A program made the translations under genes and the position numbers. The notes under the pieces were generated by a model. That model searched no databases, was not told where the DNA came from, and saw nothing but the letters and a program-made list of their open reading frames with translations. Shown piece after piece: positions 7,282 to 15,408 of a stretch of DNA of 64,000 nucleotides (the first letter of the stretch is position 1; each line of letters starts with the position of its first letter). This DNA is from Marinagarivorans sp. (lineage in GTDB: Bacteria > Pseudomonadota > Gammaproteobacteria > Pseudomonadales > Cellvibrionaceae), in the NCBI GenBank assembly GCA_028281865.1, contig JANQJB010000108.1, forward strand, positions 1-64,000, written 5' to 3'.

Positions 7282-9732
7282 TTAAAGTGTCATCTTCAAA
7301 CTTAAATTCAACTTTCGCTTTGCTACTTCGTAGAAACTCGGCCGCGAAGTATCACCGAGATATCGCTCGTTAGAGCTATTAAGCAAATTAGTGATTTTAA
7401 GCACGGCGCGAAGGTTTTTGTTGACTTTATAGCTGGTGCTTAATTCAGCATATTCTCGTGCTCGACTATAACTGTTGCGCCAAAAATCATCGGCAATTGA
7501 GCGAATAACATTGCTGTTTTTGTTAAGCATCAGCTGTACAAATAGTCTGTTGATATCGTAATTTAAAGTCAGTTGCGAGAAACGTTTATTTGTGCCTGTA
7601 ATCGGAAGTTTTTTCCCTGGATGATTTTGGTATTCTGTTTCAGAGTCCTGATAAGTTGTATTAAAATTAAAAGACAAGCCTTTTAAAGTCGAAGACCAGC
7701 TTTCAAGATCCTGATTCCAGATAAATTTTACGCCTTGTCTTTCCGCCGATGGGCCATTTTGTTTACTGCCAAGAATGAAGCCGTCGTATATGCCTCCCGA
7801 GATCTTGTTTTCTTCCCAATAAACAATATCGGTAATATCACGGGAAAAAAGTTCGAGTGAAAATAAGCTTGCATCATTTAATTTGTAATCAAGCGATATA
7901 TCGATATTTTCGTAAAGTGTTGGTTTTAGTTCAGGGTTGCCTTCATCAATAGATGTATCTTCGTAGTCCACTTTACGGAACGGAACAATATCTCCATACC
8001 ATGGGCGTTTTATCGATTTGGTCCAGGCGCCGATAAGCGTTGTTTTTTCTCCTAAAAAATAACGTAAATGAAATGCAGGGAACCAATTACGGTAATCCGT
8101 AGAGCCCGGTATTGATTGAGTACTGAGGTAGTCGCCGGATTCGCTTATTTCTACTTGCCTGCCGAGATACTCTAAATCTGTTTGCTCAACACGCGCACCA
8201 ATAAGACTTCGCAAACGGCCGCGCTCTAAGTTAAACATTAGATAGGCGGCAGATACATCCTCGCTAACATCGAAGGTAGCGGGGTCGGATTTTTCGCGTG
8301 TTCTCCTTTCGTTGAGTAAGAAATTACTTCGATTCTCAGCAAAATATTCGCGAGAACTTAGTGGTGAAGCTGTTGGCCCAAAATTGTACTTTGAATCGGC
8401 TTCGCTTGTTCTAAAGGTATTGCCAAGCACATCGGAAAGCGTGAAATTAAAATCGGCTGATTCTGGGGGAGCAAAGAAATTAGATTGTGAAATTTGATCT
8501 TTTTCCCGCGAACGAATGCGCAAACCCGTTTTAAAAAAAGCGTCTATCGATGTAAAAGAAAAATCGTGCTTAAGATTAATAGTGGCAATCAAGTCCGATT
8601 TCTTATCAGACCAATACTCGTTTACTAACTCTTCAAATTGATATAAATCTGTATCAGTCGCTCGGTTTACATCAGTGCTAAAATCCGGAAACCTCGGCTC
8701 GGCTAGTGAGTAAGCGATATCGATATCTTCTTGGCGAAATTCAATAATGAACCAACTGGGTTCAACGTAATTGGAGGAATCTTGTGAAACTTGAAAATCC
8801 AGACGAGTACTCGGCCAGTTTGCTAGCCCACCAAATTGCAAAAAGTTGTCTCTGTCCTCAGCCTCAAAGTCCATAACGTCTCGCTCCATCGTTGCGTTTT
8901 GACTAATGCCTTGGCTTTGGCCTGAAGGAATATAATCACCGTCGCTTAGGCGATGTCTTAAACGCGCACTCTGTATATGTAAATCACGTCTGTCAAAACT
9001 GCCGCGGGTGTAGAGTGAAAAAATATCGGATATTTTAAAATCTATATTAGCGTTTGCGGAAAATTTTTCATCGGTACCAGTCCAGTTCATTAAGAAATGG
9101 TGTTTGGGGACAAAATAATTTTCATTATTGTATTCTATCTCCTTCCAATCCATGCGAGTTGACTCGTCGTACCAAGAGTTTTTCGAAGCTTTGAAGCCAA
9201 CACGAAAACCGATGTTGCCGAGTGATTTTCCATGAGTGATGTTGCCGCCAAAACGATCTTTGCCGCCTTCTTCGTTGTAGCCGTAATAAATTTCGCCCTT
9301 GGTAACAGGTGTTTTCAAGTTAAAAGTAGGGCTGGATTGTATGCTGAGTGATCCCCCGCGCGACTCCGCATTGAGATCGGGTGTATTCGCGCGCAGAACT
9401 TCAGTATTACTTACCGCTTCGGCGGGAAGCTCGTCCAAACTGACCTGCGCTTTTTCTCCGTCGATTGTTATGTTTCTAAAATTTAAATCTGGGCGTCGAT
9501 CAATAGCTTCAGCGACGGTCGAATCGTCGACAAGATCTACTTTCTCTCGCTCGCTAACTAACGAACCGTTTGCTTCATTGTTGTGGCGGTCTATACTTTT
9601 CTTGCCCGCAATAGCGTTCTTAGAATCGATACTCATGGTTGCCGCGATAGCGGATTGAAAAAAGAATAACGAGGAAATAAGACACCAGGATAATAATGGC
9701 TTAATCAACTGAGGGCGATAAAACTGTAGCAA
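7282..9732 (-). CDS. TonB-dependent outer-membrane receptor
   Basis: 816 residues. An N-terminal signal peptide (LISSLFFFQSAIAA) is followed by a short plug: TVAEAIDRRPDLNFRNITID, then VSLDELPAEAVSNTEVLRA and ESRGGSLSIQS. The plug seems more compact than usual because the step from the VAEAIDRRP strand to the VEVLRG-like strand is only about 40 residues. The rest is a beta-barrel with repeated amphipathic strands and typical receptor segments such as NWFPAFHLRYFLGEKTTLIGAW, GNPELKPTLYENIDISLDY and a TonB-receptor C-terminal block (LRAVLKITNLLNSSNERYLG). It would import a ligand over the outer membrane with TonB/ExbBD. The ligand is unknown. The downstream gene on the same strand is its neighbour across a 340-bp gap, so shared regulation is uncertain. 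Confidence 0.9.
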   Translation of the reverse strand: MLQFYRPQLIKPLLSWCLISSLFFFQSAIAATMSIDSKNAIAGKKSIDRHNNEANGSLVSEREKVDLVDDSTVAEAIDRRPDLNFRNITIDGEKAQVSLDELPAEAVSNTEVLRANTPDLNAESRGGSLSIQSSPTFNLKTPVTKGEIYYGYNEEGGKDRFGGNITHGKSLGNIGFRVGFKASKNSWYDESTRMDWKEIEYNNENYFVPKHHFLMNWTGTDEKFSANANIDFKISDIFSLYTRGSFDRRDLHIQSARLRHRLSDGDYIPSGQSQGISQNATMERDVMDFEAEDRDNFLQFGGLANWPSTRLDFQVSQDSSNYVEPSWFIIEFRQEDIDIAYSLAEPRFPDFSTDVNRATDTDLYQFEELVNEYWSDKKSDLIATINLKHDFSFTSIDAFFKTGLRIRSREKDQISQSNFFAPPESADFNFTLSDVLGNTFRTSEADSKYNFGPTASPLSSREYFAENRSNFLLNERRTREKSDPATFDVSEDVSAAYLMFNLERGRLRSLIGARVEQTDLEYLGRQVEISESGDYLSTQSIPGSTDYRNWFPAFHLRYFLGEKTTLIGAWTKSIKRPWYGDIVPFRKVDYEDTSIDEGNPELKPTLYENIDISLDYKLNDASLFSLELFSRDITDIVYWEENKISGGIYDGFILGSKQNGPSAERQGVKFIWNQDLESWSSTLKGLSFNFNTTYQDSETEYQNHPGKKLPITGTNKRFSQLTLNYDINRLFVQLMLNKNSNVIRSIADDFWRNSYSRAREYAELSTSYKVNKNLRAVLKITNLLNSSNERYLGDTSRPSFYEVAKRKLNLSLKMTL

Positions 9733-10072
9733 AACCAGTTCCTTAAAATTCTCGAATATACTGCGGTGCGTATTTACGCGTTAGCACCAAACGGCAAAAA
9801 TTTGATATTTTGGGTCAAAACCGCGGGTGCATAGTTTTATTTTAGCTTGATATTGCTGTTTGGGGCCGAAATCAGCAGACAATATTAGTCAACGACCATA
9901 GGTATTAGTTCAGCTAAATTGCAGAGACTATTGCTTGATATCGTGATGATACACGATTAATGGTAGGTAAAGATGTACGTTCAGCACGTGAATCGCGCAC
10001 AAGAACACGAGTGTATCTTGGGGTATTTAGGGCGGGTTCTTCCTTTGAGCCAAATGCTAACGTCGGATCTCG
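9733..10072. other. 340-bp intergenic region upstream of the TonB receptor gene
   Basis: No gene is visible. This stretch must contain the promoter of the TonB-dependent receptor. A short 6-bp inverted repeat (ATCGTG...CACGAT, about 9945-9962) is present but too weak to name a site. Nothing else is supported. Confidence 0.5.
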
Positions 10073-12163
10073 TCAGTCATCGCGTAAACCTAGAATAGGT
10101 TTCGAACCGTCCACTCCTTCGAAAGTTAACTGAGGTTGGCTGCCAGGTGTCCAGGCTTTTGTCGAATAGGTGACTTTGCGTCTTTGTGCAGGTCCTTTGT
10201 CGCCGTATTTTTTAACCGGCTCCTGCGTTGCGATAAAATCGACGCTGACTTTTTCCTGCGTAAAAGTTGCTACCAAAAAACCGTAGGCGTCGTTGTCGGC
10301 GTAAAGCATATGCGGGTTAATATCGTCGCGTTTTTCTTTTTCAGCTTTATTCATATCGCCCTTTGCCATCGCGCGAGCAGTTTGAGCACCAAACAGCATC
10401 CAAGCATTCAAAGTTGGTGACATATCATTTTCGTAATTAATTGCCTTGCCATCACCTACCACTAAATCGGCGAGATCAGGGTTTTTCTGGGTAACGGTAT
10501 TTTGTGAAAGAATACGACAGGGTGCACTTATACTTGCGCAGGCAAATTCGGGAATAATTGACGAAGGGTTTTCAGCATCGTAGTCGTCGTAAATATATCC
10601 GGCATAATGTGCGTGGCGGTCGCCGGTAAGAGAGACAACGTTACTGATTTTTTCGTCGCGAATAAATTTCATCATTTCGCGGCGCTCGATGGGGTAACCG
10701 TCCCAGGAGTCCGACCAAAAAATCCCACCGCTTTTGCCGCCTGGTTTAAATGAAACGTCAAACCCAAAACGCATAAAAGGTGTGTTATTAAGAATTGGCT
10801 TCCAACGTGCGGAACTGTTTTTAAGTGATTCTTTTAACCAGTTTTTTTGTTTGCGACCGAGCATGGAACCGATAGGGGAATTTTTTCTGACATTATCGAC
10901 GACTTTGCCTTCATAAATGACGGTGTCGGGAGGGTTGCCATTATTGGCGGTGCGTCCCGCGTTCATCGTTTCGACAAATTCCGGATCAAGCGGATCGGTG
11001 GGATAGGGCACCACCCCGACTGACAAAATTTCTTTCGGTACGCCGCGGTCACCACGATAGCTACGGCCGTCGATAGCAAATAAATCGACCAGTTTGCCCC
11101 AACGCAAACTTCGAAAAATGGCCAAGGAATAAATAGCTTTTAAATTATTCGGCTCGGTATTTAAATAGTCGTCGTCAAATTGCGGCTCTTGTACGTCTTC
11201 TAATTTTCCAGGGTGTTTAAAATCATGCGCATAATTTTTATTGGCCGGTCCTACCCAGGCGTCATTCAGCGCACAGGGCATATATTCAAACCACGCTTGG
11301 TTGGCGTTGACTTTGCGATTTTGGTAAACACCGTGTGGTAAATGGCCTTGCCAATAATCGTTAAATAACTCGTGGTCATCCCAAACATAAACAAATGGAT
11401 ATAAACGTCTCGCTTCCATTAAATCTGGGTCGGCAATATATTTTTTATAAAGGTGACGAAAATCAGCGAGCGTTTTCGCGATTGTCCAACCTTTTTTTAA
11501 TTTTTCGCCGTCGGGAAACGGCATAACCGTCCGCTCACTGCCGTCGGGGTTGGTAAGGCTAACTTTGTTGCGATTTAAATCGGGAATAGCGACAAAATCC
11601 ATTTCATAAAGAAAGTCGCCGGTATGAAGAATCATATCGATTTTCTTGGCTTGTTTATCGTCATTAATTAAACGACGATAGGCACTGAAATAACCGGTGG
11701 TATAGTGTTGGCAAGATGCGACTGCGACCGATAATTCAACCTCATCTTCGTGGCGCGGAGCTGTCCAGGTTCGACCGATTGGGCTTGAGCCGTTATCCGG
11801 AGCCAAAAAACGATAGTAATAAGTCGTATGGGCTTGTAGCCCTTTTACATGAACTCTCACAGTGTTGTCGCGCTCTTTAGGAGCAATGACTTTTTGTTCA
11901 ATAACACCTTGGGAAAACTGCTCGTCCAGCGCTATTTGTAAGGTAAGCGCGATGTCTGAACTATCGCGTTTTGTATCCTCGACGTGGGTCCATAAGACAA
12001 TGGAGTCGGGCTGAGGGTCAGCGGAAGCAAGGCCTTGAGGGTAGCTAAAGTCGCTTTTAACCTTGGGTTTCTGTTTACAGCTAAACAAGCTTAGTGAAGA
12101 CACGCTAACTACAACATAGCCGCTGGCAATGGATTTGATCAATTGTCGTCTGGAAGGGTTCAC
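10073..12163 (-). CDS. PhoD-family phosphatase/phosphodiesterase, Tat-exported lipoprotein
   Basis: The frame opens at a TTG (12247), but a GTG at 12163 gives a clean Tat signal: SRRQLIK twin-arginine motif, hydrophobic core SGYVVVSVSSLS and lipobox LFSC; I prefer that start (696 residues). PhoD features follow: an N-terminal Fn3-like domain (QGLASADPQPDSIVLWTHVE), then the metallophosphoesterase core with metal-site motifs VASCQHYTTGY, LHTGDFLYEMD, VYVWDDHELFNDYW and VVSLTGDRHAHYAG. PhoD enzymes hydrolyse phosphate mono/diesters in the periplasm using Ca/Fe. The protein is longer than Bacillus PhoD because of inserts around the conserved core (for example the 11100-11300 region). It lies on the same strand as the TonB receptor, about 340 bp upstream of it. 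A Pho box was not recognised. Confidence 0.88.
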   Translation of the reverse strand: MNPSRRQLIKSIASGYVVVSVSSLSLFSCKQKPKVKSDFSYPQGLASADPQPDSIVLWTHVEDTKRDSSDIALTLQIALDEQFSQGVIEQKVIAPKERDNTVRVHVKGLQAHTTYYYRFLAPDNGSSPIGRTWTAPRHEDEVELSVAVASCQHYTTGYFSAYRRLINDDKQAKKIDMILHTGDFLYEMDFVAIPDLNRNKVSLTNPDGSERTVMPFPDGEKLKKGWTIAKTLADFRHLYKKYIADPDLMEARRLYPFVYVWDDHELFNDYWQGHLPHGVYQNRKVNANQAWFEYMPCALNDAWVGPANKNYAHDFKHPGKLEDVQEPQFDDDYLNTEPNNLKAIYSLAIFRSLRWGKLVDLFAIDGRSYRGDRGVPKEILSVGVVPYPTDPLDPEFVETMNAGRTANNGNPPDTVIYEGKVVDNVRKNSPIGSMLGRKQKNWLKESLKNSSARWKPILNNTPFMRFGFDVSFKPGGKSGGIFWSDSWDGYPIERREMMKFIRDEKISNVVSLTGDRHAHYAGYIYDDYDAENPSSIIPEFACASISAPCRILSQNTVTQKNPDLADLVVGDGKAINYENDMSPTLNAWMLFGAQTARAMAKGDMNKAEKEKRDDINPHMLYADNDAYGFLVATFTQEKVSVDFIATQEPVKKYGDKGPAQRRKVTYSTKAWTPGSQPQLTFEGVDGSKPILGLRDD

Positions 12164-12370
12164 GTCTATTCGTTTTCCGGTTGATTGAAGTTGATTGTTT
12201 CTGCGAGAATATGAGCGTATTCCAACATGCGCTTGGCATTGGTGCAAGGGGATCTTGTGCGATATAGCCGCGATTAGAAACGTGCTTTATTACTCTTTGT
12301 GTATGCAAAATAACCTGAAAATTACCCAACAATTCCAATATATGCCAGAGCTATCATTAAGTAGATCTTC

Positions 12371-13570
12371 ATGAGTAACGACAAAAACCCGTTTAAAATT
12401 ATTGACCTTCGAGCCTACGTGATTAATGAGCAGGGTTCCGGAGGTGATTATCACGATCGCGCGGATGGTCACTGGTTAGTTGATGGCATCATCGCGACAC
12501 CGATGTCGAAATTTGAGCAATATAAGAAGTCGCGCACATCTTGGGGCATTGCGGCTTTAGGTTCTCTCTACCTTGAAATCGAAACTGCGAGCGGAAAAGT
12601 CGGTGTAGCGACGGGTTTTGGAGGGGAGGTTGCGTGCTGGCTTATCGAAAATCATTTTCGCCGTTTTCTAGTCGGCGCGGATGCCCGTGATACAGCGCTG
12701 CTGTGGGATCAAATGTACCGCGCTGCAATGCCTTATGGAAGGCGCGGCGTTGCGGTATTGGCTATTAGCATTGTCGACTTAGCATTGTGGGACGTGCAGG
12801 GCCTAATTCGCGAAGAACCTGTCTATAAATTAATTGGCGGAGCCACAAAGGACAAAATTCCATTGTATTGCACAGGCCCTGAAGCTGTGCACGCAAAGAA
12901 TCTTGGCTTTTGGGGCGGCAAAGTTCCGCTCCCCTATGGTCCCGCAGAGGGCCCTTCTGGAATTCAAAAAAATTATGATTTTTTAGCGGCTCAACGCGAC
13001 GCCTGTGGCCCGAATTTCCCGATTATGGTCGACTGTTACATGGCGCTCGACGTGCCGTTTGCTGTCGAACTCGCCTACGCTGTGCGCGAATTAAATTTAA
13101 ATTGGTTAGAGGAATGTTTATCACCGGACGACGTCGAGGGGCATAAATTATTAAAAGAGCGTGCGCCGTGGATTAAGTGGACAACAGGCGAGCACGAGTA
13201 CACGCGCTACGGTTATCGCCGCTTAATTGAGTCGCGCGCTGTCGATATTTTGCAGCCTGATTTAATGTGGATGGGAGGATTAACGGAAGCGTTACGCGTT
13301 TCAGCTTTTGCTGCCGCTTACGATATTCCCGTTATCCCTCACGGTAGTGGTGCTTACAGTTATCACTTTGTTATGTCCCAACCGCACTCACCATTTTGTG
13401 AATATTTAATTACCAGCCCTAAGGGCGACAAAATTGAACCGGTTTTTGGGGCGTTGTTTAAAAATGAACAAATTCCTCAAAATGGTGAAATTATTTTAAA
13501 TGATGAACCTGGGTTTGGGTTGGCGCCGAATCCTGGGGCTGTGGAAATGAAATTAATTCGTGCTGAATAA
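12371..13570 (+). CDS. rhmD: L-rhamnonate dehydratase (enolase superfamily)
   Basis: 399 residues, near the length of E. coli RhmD, and alignable to it over the whole length from memory: GSGGDYHDRADGHW, IATPMSKFEQY..SRTSWGI, VDLALWDVQGL, GGATKDKIPLYCTG, the Mg-binding strand PIMVDCYMALDV, LNWLEECLSPDD, WTTGEHEYT, VDILQPDLMWMGGLTEAL and the catalytic VIPHGSGAYSYH. The enzyme dehydrates L-rhamnonate to 2-keto-3-deoxy-L-rhamnonate in the cytoplasm. The neighbouring SDR gene downstream (after two structured repeats) and the fumarylacetoacetase-family gene at 48049 would complete the non-phosphorylative route. It is transcribed divergently from the PhoD gene with about 200 bp between. Confidence 0.93.
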   Translation: MSNDKNPFKIIDLRAYVINEQGSGGDYHDRADGHWLVDGIIATPMSKFEQYKKSRTSWGIAALGSLYLEIETASGKVGVATGFGGEVACWLIENHFRRFLVGADARDTALLWDQMYRAAMPYGRRGVAVLAISIVDLALWDVQGLIREEPVYKLIGGATKDKIPLYCTGPEAVHAKNLGFWGGKVPLPYGPAEGPSGIQKNYDFLAAQRDACGPNFPIMVDCYMALDVPFAVELAYAVRELNLNWLEECLSPDDVEGHKLLKERAPWIKWTTGEHEYTRYGYRRLIESRAVDILQPDLMWMGGLTEALRVSAFAAAYDIPVIPHGSGAYSYHFVMSQPHSPFCEYLITSPKGDKIEPVFGALFKNEQIPQNGEIILNDEPGFGLAPNPGAVEMKLIRAE

Positions 13571-13604
13571 TTTGGAAAAAATACTTTCTAACTAGTGGCA
13601 CATA

Positions 13605-13718
13605 GCGCCAGACCTTCAGCAGCTTAAGCTAGGAGCGTCACTAACAGGGACGTTAGTGACGCAGCCTACAGGGATGTACTCGTGGCGGTCCTAGCTTAAG
13701 GTGGTGGAGGTCTGGTGC
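13605..13718 (-). repeat. Structured dispersed repeat, copy A
   Basis: Outer arms 13605-13634 and 13689-13718 are inverted repeats matching at 26 of 30 positions. Inside, an 11-bp perfect hairpin (GCGTCACTAAC / GTTAGTGACGC, 13635-13645 and 13652-13662) and a 4-bp mini-hairpin TACA-GGGA-TGTA (13667-13678) are found. Read on the minus strand the order is arm, CGCC-containing spacer, TACA TCCC TGTA, GGCT, inner hairpin, arm: the same order as copies B, C and D. Arm and inner-stem sequences differ from the other copies while pairing is kept. Confidence 0.85.
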
Positions 13719-13806
13719 GGACTATCTACAGCGCTCTTAATATCTACGAATTAAATTATAGTTTTTGGCAAATTTAGATATTAGATTTTGTCTTCGTAGG
13801 AAAAAC

Positions 13807-13913
13807 GAGCTTCTGGCAGGGGAGTATCTCAGACACGCCGTAAATCCATCCGTGGAGGCTCGTCGCGCGAATCCCGCGCGCCACGGTCCGAGATACTCCC
13901 CTGCCAGAAGCTC
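13807..13913 (+). repeat. Structured dispersed repeat, copy B
   Basis: The outer arms 13807-13830 and 13890-13913 are a perfect 24-bp inverted repeat, closed further by GAC/GTC. The 57-bp core (13832-13888) matches that of copy C (21461-21517) at about 50 of 57 positions, although the arms of B and C are unrelated. It contains the mini-hairpin TCCA-TCCG-TGGA (13845-13856), the conserved GGCT, and a CGCGCG...CGCGCG inner hairpin. It ends about 50 bp upstream of the SDR start, so it may also affect that mRNA. Confidence 0.88.
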
Positions 13914-13950
13914 TTTGCAAAGTCTTCAGGATAAAACTATTTATCTTAAT

Positions 13951-13956
13951 AGAGGG
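13951..13956 (+). promoter_or_regulatory. Ribosome-binding site for an ATT-initiated SDR gene
   Basis: AGAGGG lies 7 nt upstream of the ATT at 13964. No ATG, GTG or TTG occurs in frame between about 13900 and 14045, so the spacing of this site is what identifies ATT as the probable start. Confidence 0.6.
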
Positions 13957-13963
13957 TATAAAA

Positions 13964-14716
13964 ATTAATACTTACGATTTCAAAAACCGTGTAGCTGTTA
14001 TCACCGGCGGTGCACGTGGAATAGGTTTAACTGTTGTTAAACGCATGCTGGAAAATGGTGCTCAAGTCGCCATTTGGGATATTAATGAAAAAGAAATTCA
14101 ACAAGCGCAACAAGAATTAGAAAAAACTGAAAATATCGCTTTTTTTAAAGTCGATATTGCGGACCTAGATTCGGTAGAAAAAGGAACAAGCGCTACTATC
14201 GAAAAATATGGAAAAATCGATATTCTTATTAATAACGCTGCGATCGTGGGGCCCAATGCCAATACCTGGGAATATCCTCCAGAAGATTTTAAACAAGTCG
14301 TGCATATTGGTTTAGTGGGAACGTATCATGTGTGCAAGGCCGTAGTGCCGCATATGATAGAAAAAAATTACGGGCGTATTGTGAACTTAAGCTCCGTGGC
14401 GGGTAAAGAAGGCAATCCTGGAGCGCCCGCTTACAGTGCAACCAAAGCCGGTGTATTGGCTTTGACAAAATCGATGGGCAAAGAATTAGCTTCCTACAAC
14501 ATCGCTGTTAATGCCGTAACACCTGCAATAGCAAAAACAGAAATGTCGATGAGTCAAGCACCGGAATTTATTGAAATGATTACCTCAAAAATTCCTCGTC
14601 AACGGATGTTGGAGTTGCACGAAGCTGCGTCGATGATTTGCTGGCTCGCAACCGAGGAAAATTCCTTTACTACGGCTGCGACATTTGACTTATCTGGTGG
14701 CAGAACTACCTACTAA
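13964..14716 (+). CDS. SDR dehydrogenase, probable 2-keto-3-deoxy-L-rhamnonate 4-dehydrogenase, apparent ATT start
   Basis: The first ATG in frame (14045) lies after the nucleotide-binding motif and cannot be the true start. Reading upstream in frame gives INTYDFKNRVAVITGGARGIG, a complete Rossmann TGGxxGIG motif, beginning at an ATT (13964) with a good ribosome-binding site 7 nt before it. From there the protein is 250 residues, the usual SDR length. Other motifs: ILINNAAIVGP (NNAG-like), catalytic Ser in NLSSVAG, YSATK (YxxxK), and the end TAATFDLSGGRTTY, which fits the group of 2-keto-3-deoxy-sugar-acid dehydrogenases. With rhmD just upstream, the likely reaction is oxidation of 2-keto-3-deoxy-L-rhamnonate to the 2,4-diketo acid (LRA5-type step). 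L-rhamnose 1-dehydrogenase is an alternative. It converges on lutC. Confidence 0.82.
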   Translation: MNTYDFKNRVAVITGGARGIGLTVVKRMLENGAQVAIWDINEKEIQQAQQELEKTENIAFFKVDIADLDSVEKGTSATIEKYGKIDILINNAAIVGPNANTWEYPPEDFKQVVHIGLVGTYHVCKAVVPHMIEKNYGRIVNLSSVAGKEGNPGAPAYSATKAGVLALTKSMGKELASYNIAVNAVTPAIAKTEMSMSQAPEFIEMITSKIPRQRMLELHEAASMICWLATEENSFTTAATFDLSGGRTTY

Positions 14717-14761
14717 TATTGAACAACTCATAGCTGTTATTGCTTGTATTAAATATTAGCT

Positions 14762-15394
14762 TTAGTTAGTCGTAATCAAAACTTCCAAATTTCGCGGTCC
14801 GTGCACACCTTGTACACGCTGAAATTCAATATCCGCAGTGGCCGAAGGTCCGGAGATAAAAGTAATCGGAGAGCCTCGTGTTGCTGCAGGTCTCAGCATC
14901 GCCATACAAGTGCTGACGTTGGGGAGAATTTGATCTTGTCGAATGATACACATATGCCAGTCGGGCACGAGCGAAATTGCCCGGCGACCTTGGTCTTCGC
15001 TACCATCTAAAACGATACTACCCGTTTCTGCAACTCCGAAAGCGCAGCGCGATACGATGCCATCGCTATTATCAAGTACTTCCGTTGAGCATTGATTATC
15101 ACGGATAAAATTTATTTTAGATTCAGGAAAGTTAATACTTAAACCTTCGGGAATAATAATATCGGTTTTCTTCAGCTCAGAAATTCTATCAATGATTACC
15201 TTACCAATATCATTGTCTGTACCTTGATGGACAACAACACCATATGCTTCGAGCCTTTTAATAAATAGTGAGAGTAGTTCTTGCGCATCGTATGAAATTA
15301 AATTGCGAGCAATGTCTGATACTTTTATCGAGTCAGCATTGGCTTGCTCGTTCGCTGAACGAATTCGATTGAGTATGTCATCTTTGGCTGTCAT
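14762..15394 (-). CDS. lutC: LutC-type lactate utilization protein (LUD domain)
   Basis: 210 residues. LUD-domain motifs at the C-terminus are diagnostic: AETGSIVLDGSEDQGRRAIS, LVPDWHMCIIRQDQIL and ISGPSATADIEFQRVQGVHG. LutC works with the iron-sulfur proteins LutA and LutB in cytoplasmic oxidation of L-lactate to pyruvate. Here lutC is not beside lutAB (25316-27469) but is the last gene of the minus-strand rhamnose/sulfatase operon, 14 bp after the kinase gene. This separation fits a dedicated role in consuming the L-lactate produced from L-rhamnose. Confidence 0.88.
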   Translation of the reverse strand: MTAKDDILNRIRSANEQANADSIKVSDIARNLISYDAQELLSLFIKRLEAYGVVVHQGTDNDIGKVIIDRISELKKTDIIIPEGLSINFPESKINFIRDNQCSTEVLDNSDGIVSRCAFGVAETGSIVLDGSEDQGRRAISLVPDWHMCIIRQDQILPNVSTCMAMLRPAATRGSPITFISGPSATADIEFQRVQGVHGPRNLEVLITTN

Positions 15395-15408
15395 GATTTC
15401 TCAAAGCC

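Larger units (their letters stand above)
13571..13963. other. 393-bp gap holding two structured repeats between rhmD and the SDR gene
   Basis: The gap contains repeat copies A (13605-13718, inverted orientation) and B (13807-13913), described separately, plus the Shine-Dalgarno of the SDR gene (AGAGGG, 13951-13956). An open frame across copy B encodes only translated repeat sequence and is not a gene. Confidence 0.8.

Noticed and set aside
7282-12163. TonB receptor and PhoD-like phosphatase as a phosphate-starvation pair
   Set aside because: No Pho box was recognised and a 340-bp gap separates them; the link is not supported beyond adjacency.
13765-13968. 67-codon open frame between rhmD and the SDR gene
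   Set aside because: Its middle is the translation of structured repeat B and it overlaps the SDR start; no homology is apparent.
14045-14716. SDR gene starting at the first ATG (14045)
   Set aside because: This would remove the cofactor-binding TGGxxGIG motif that is present in frame upstream.
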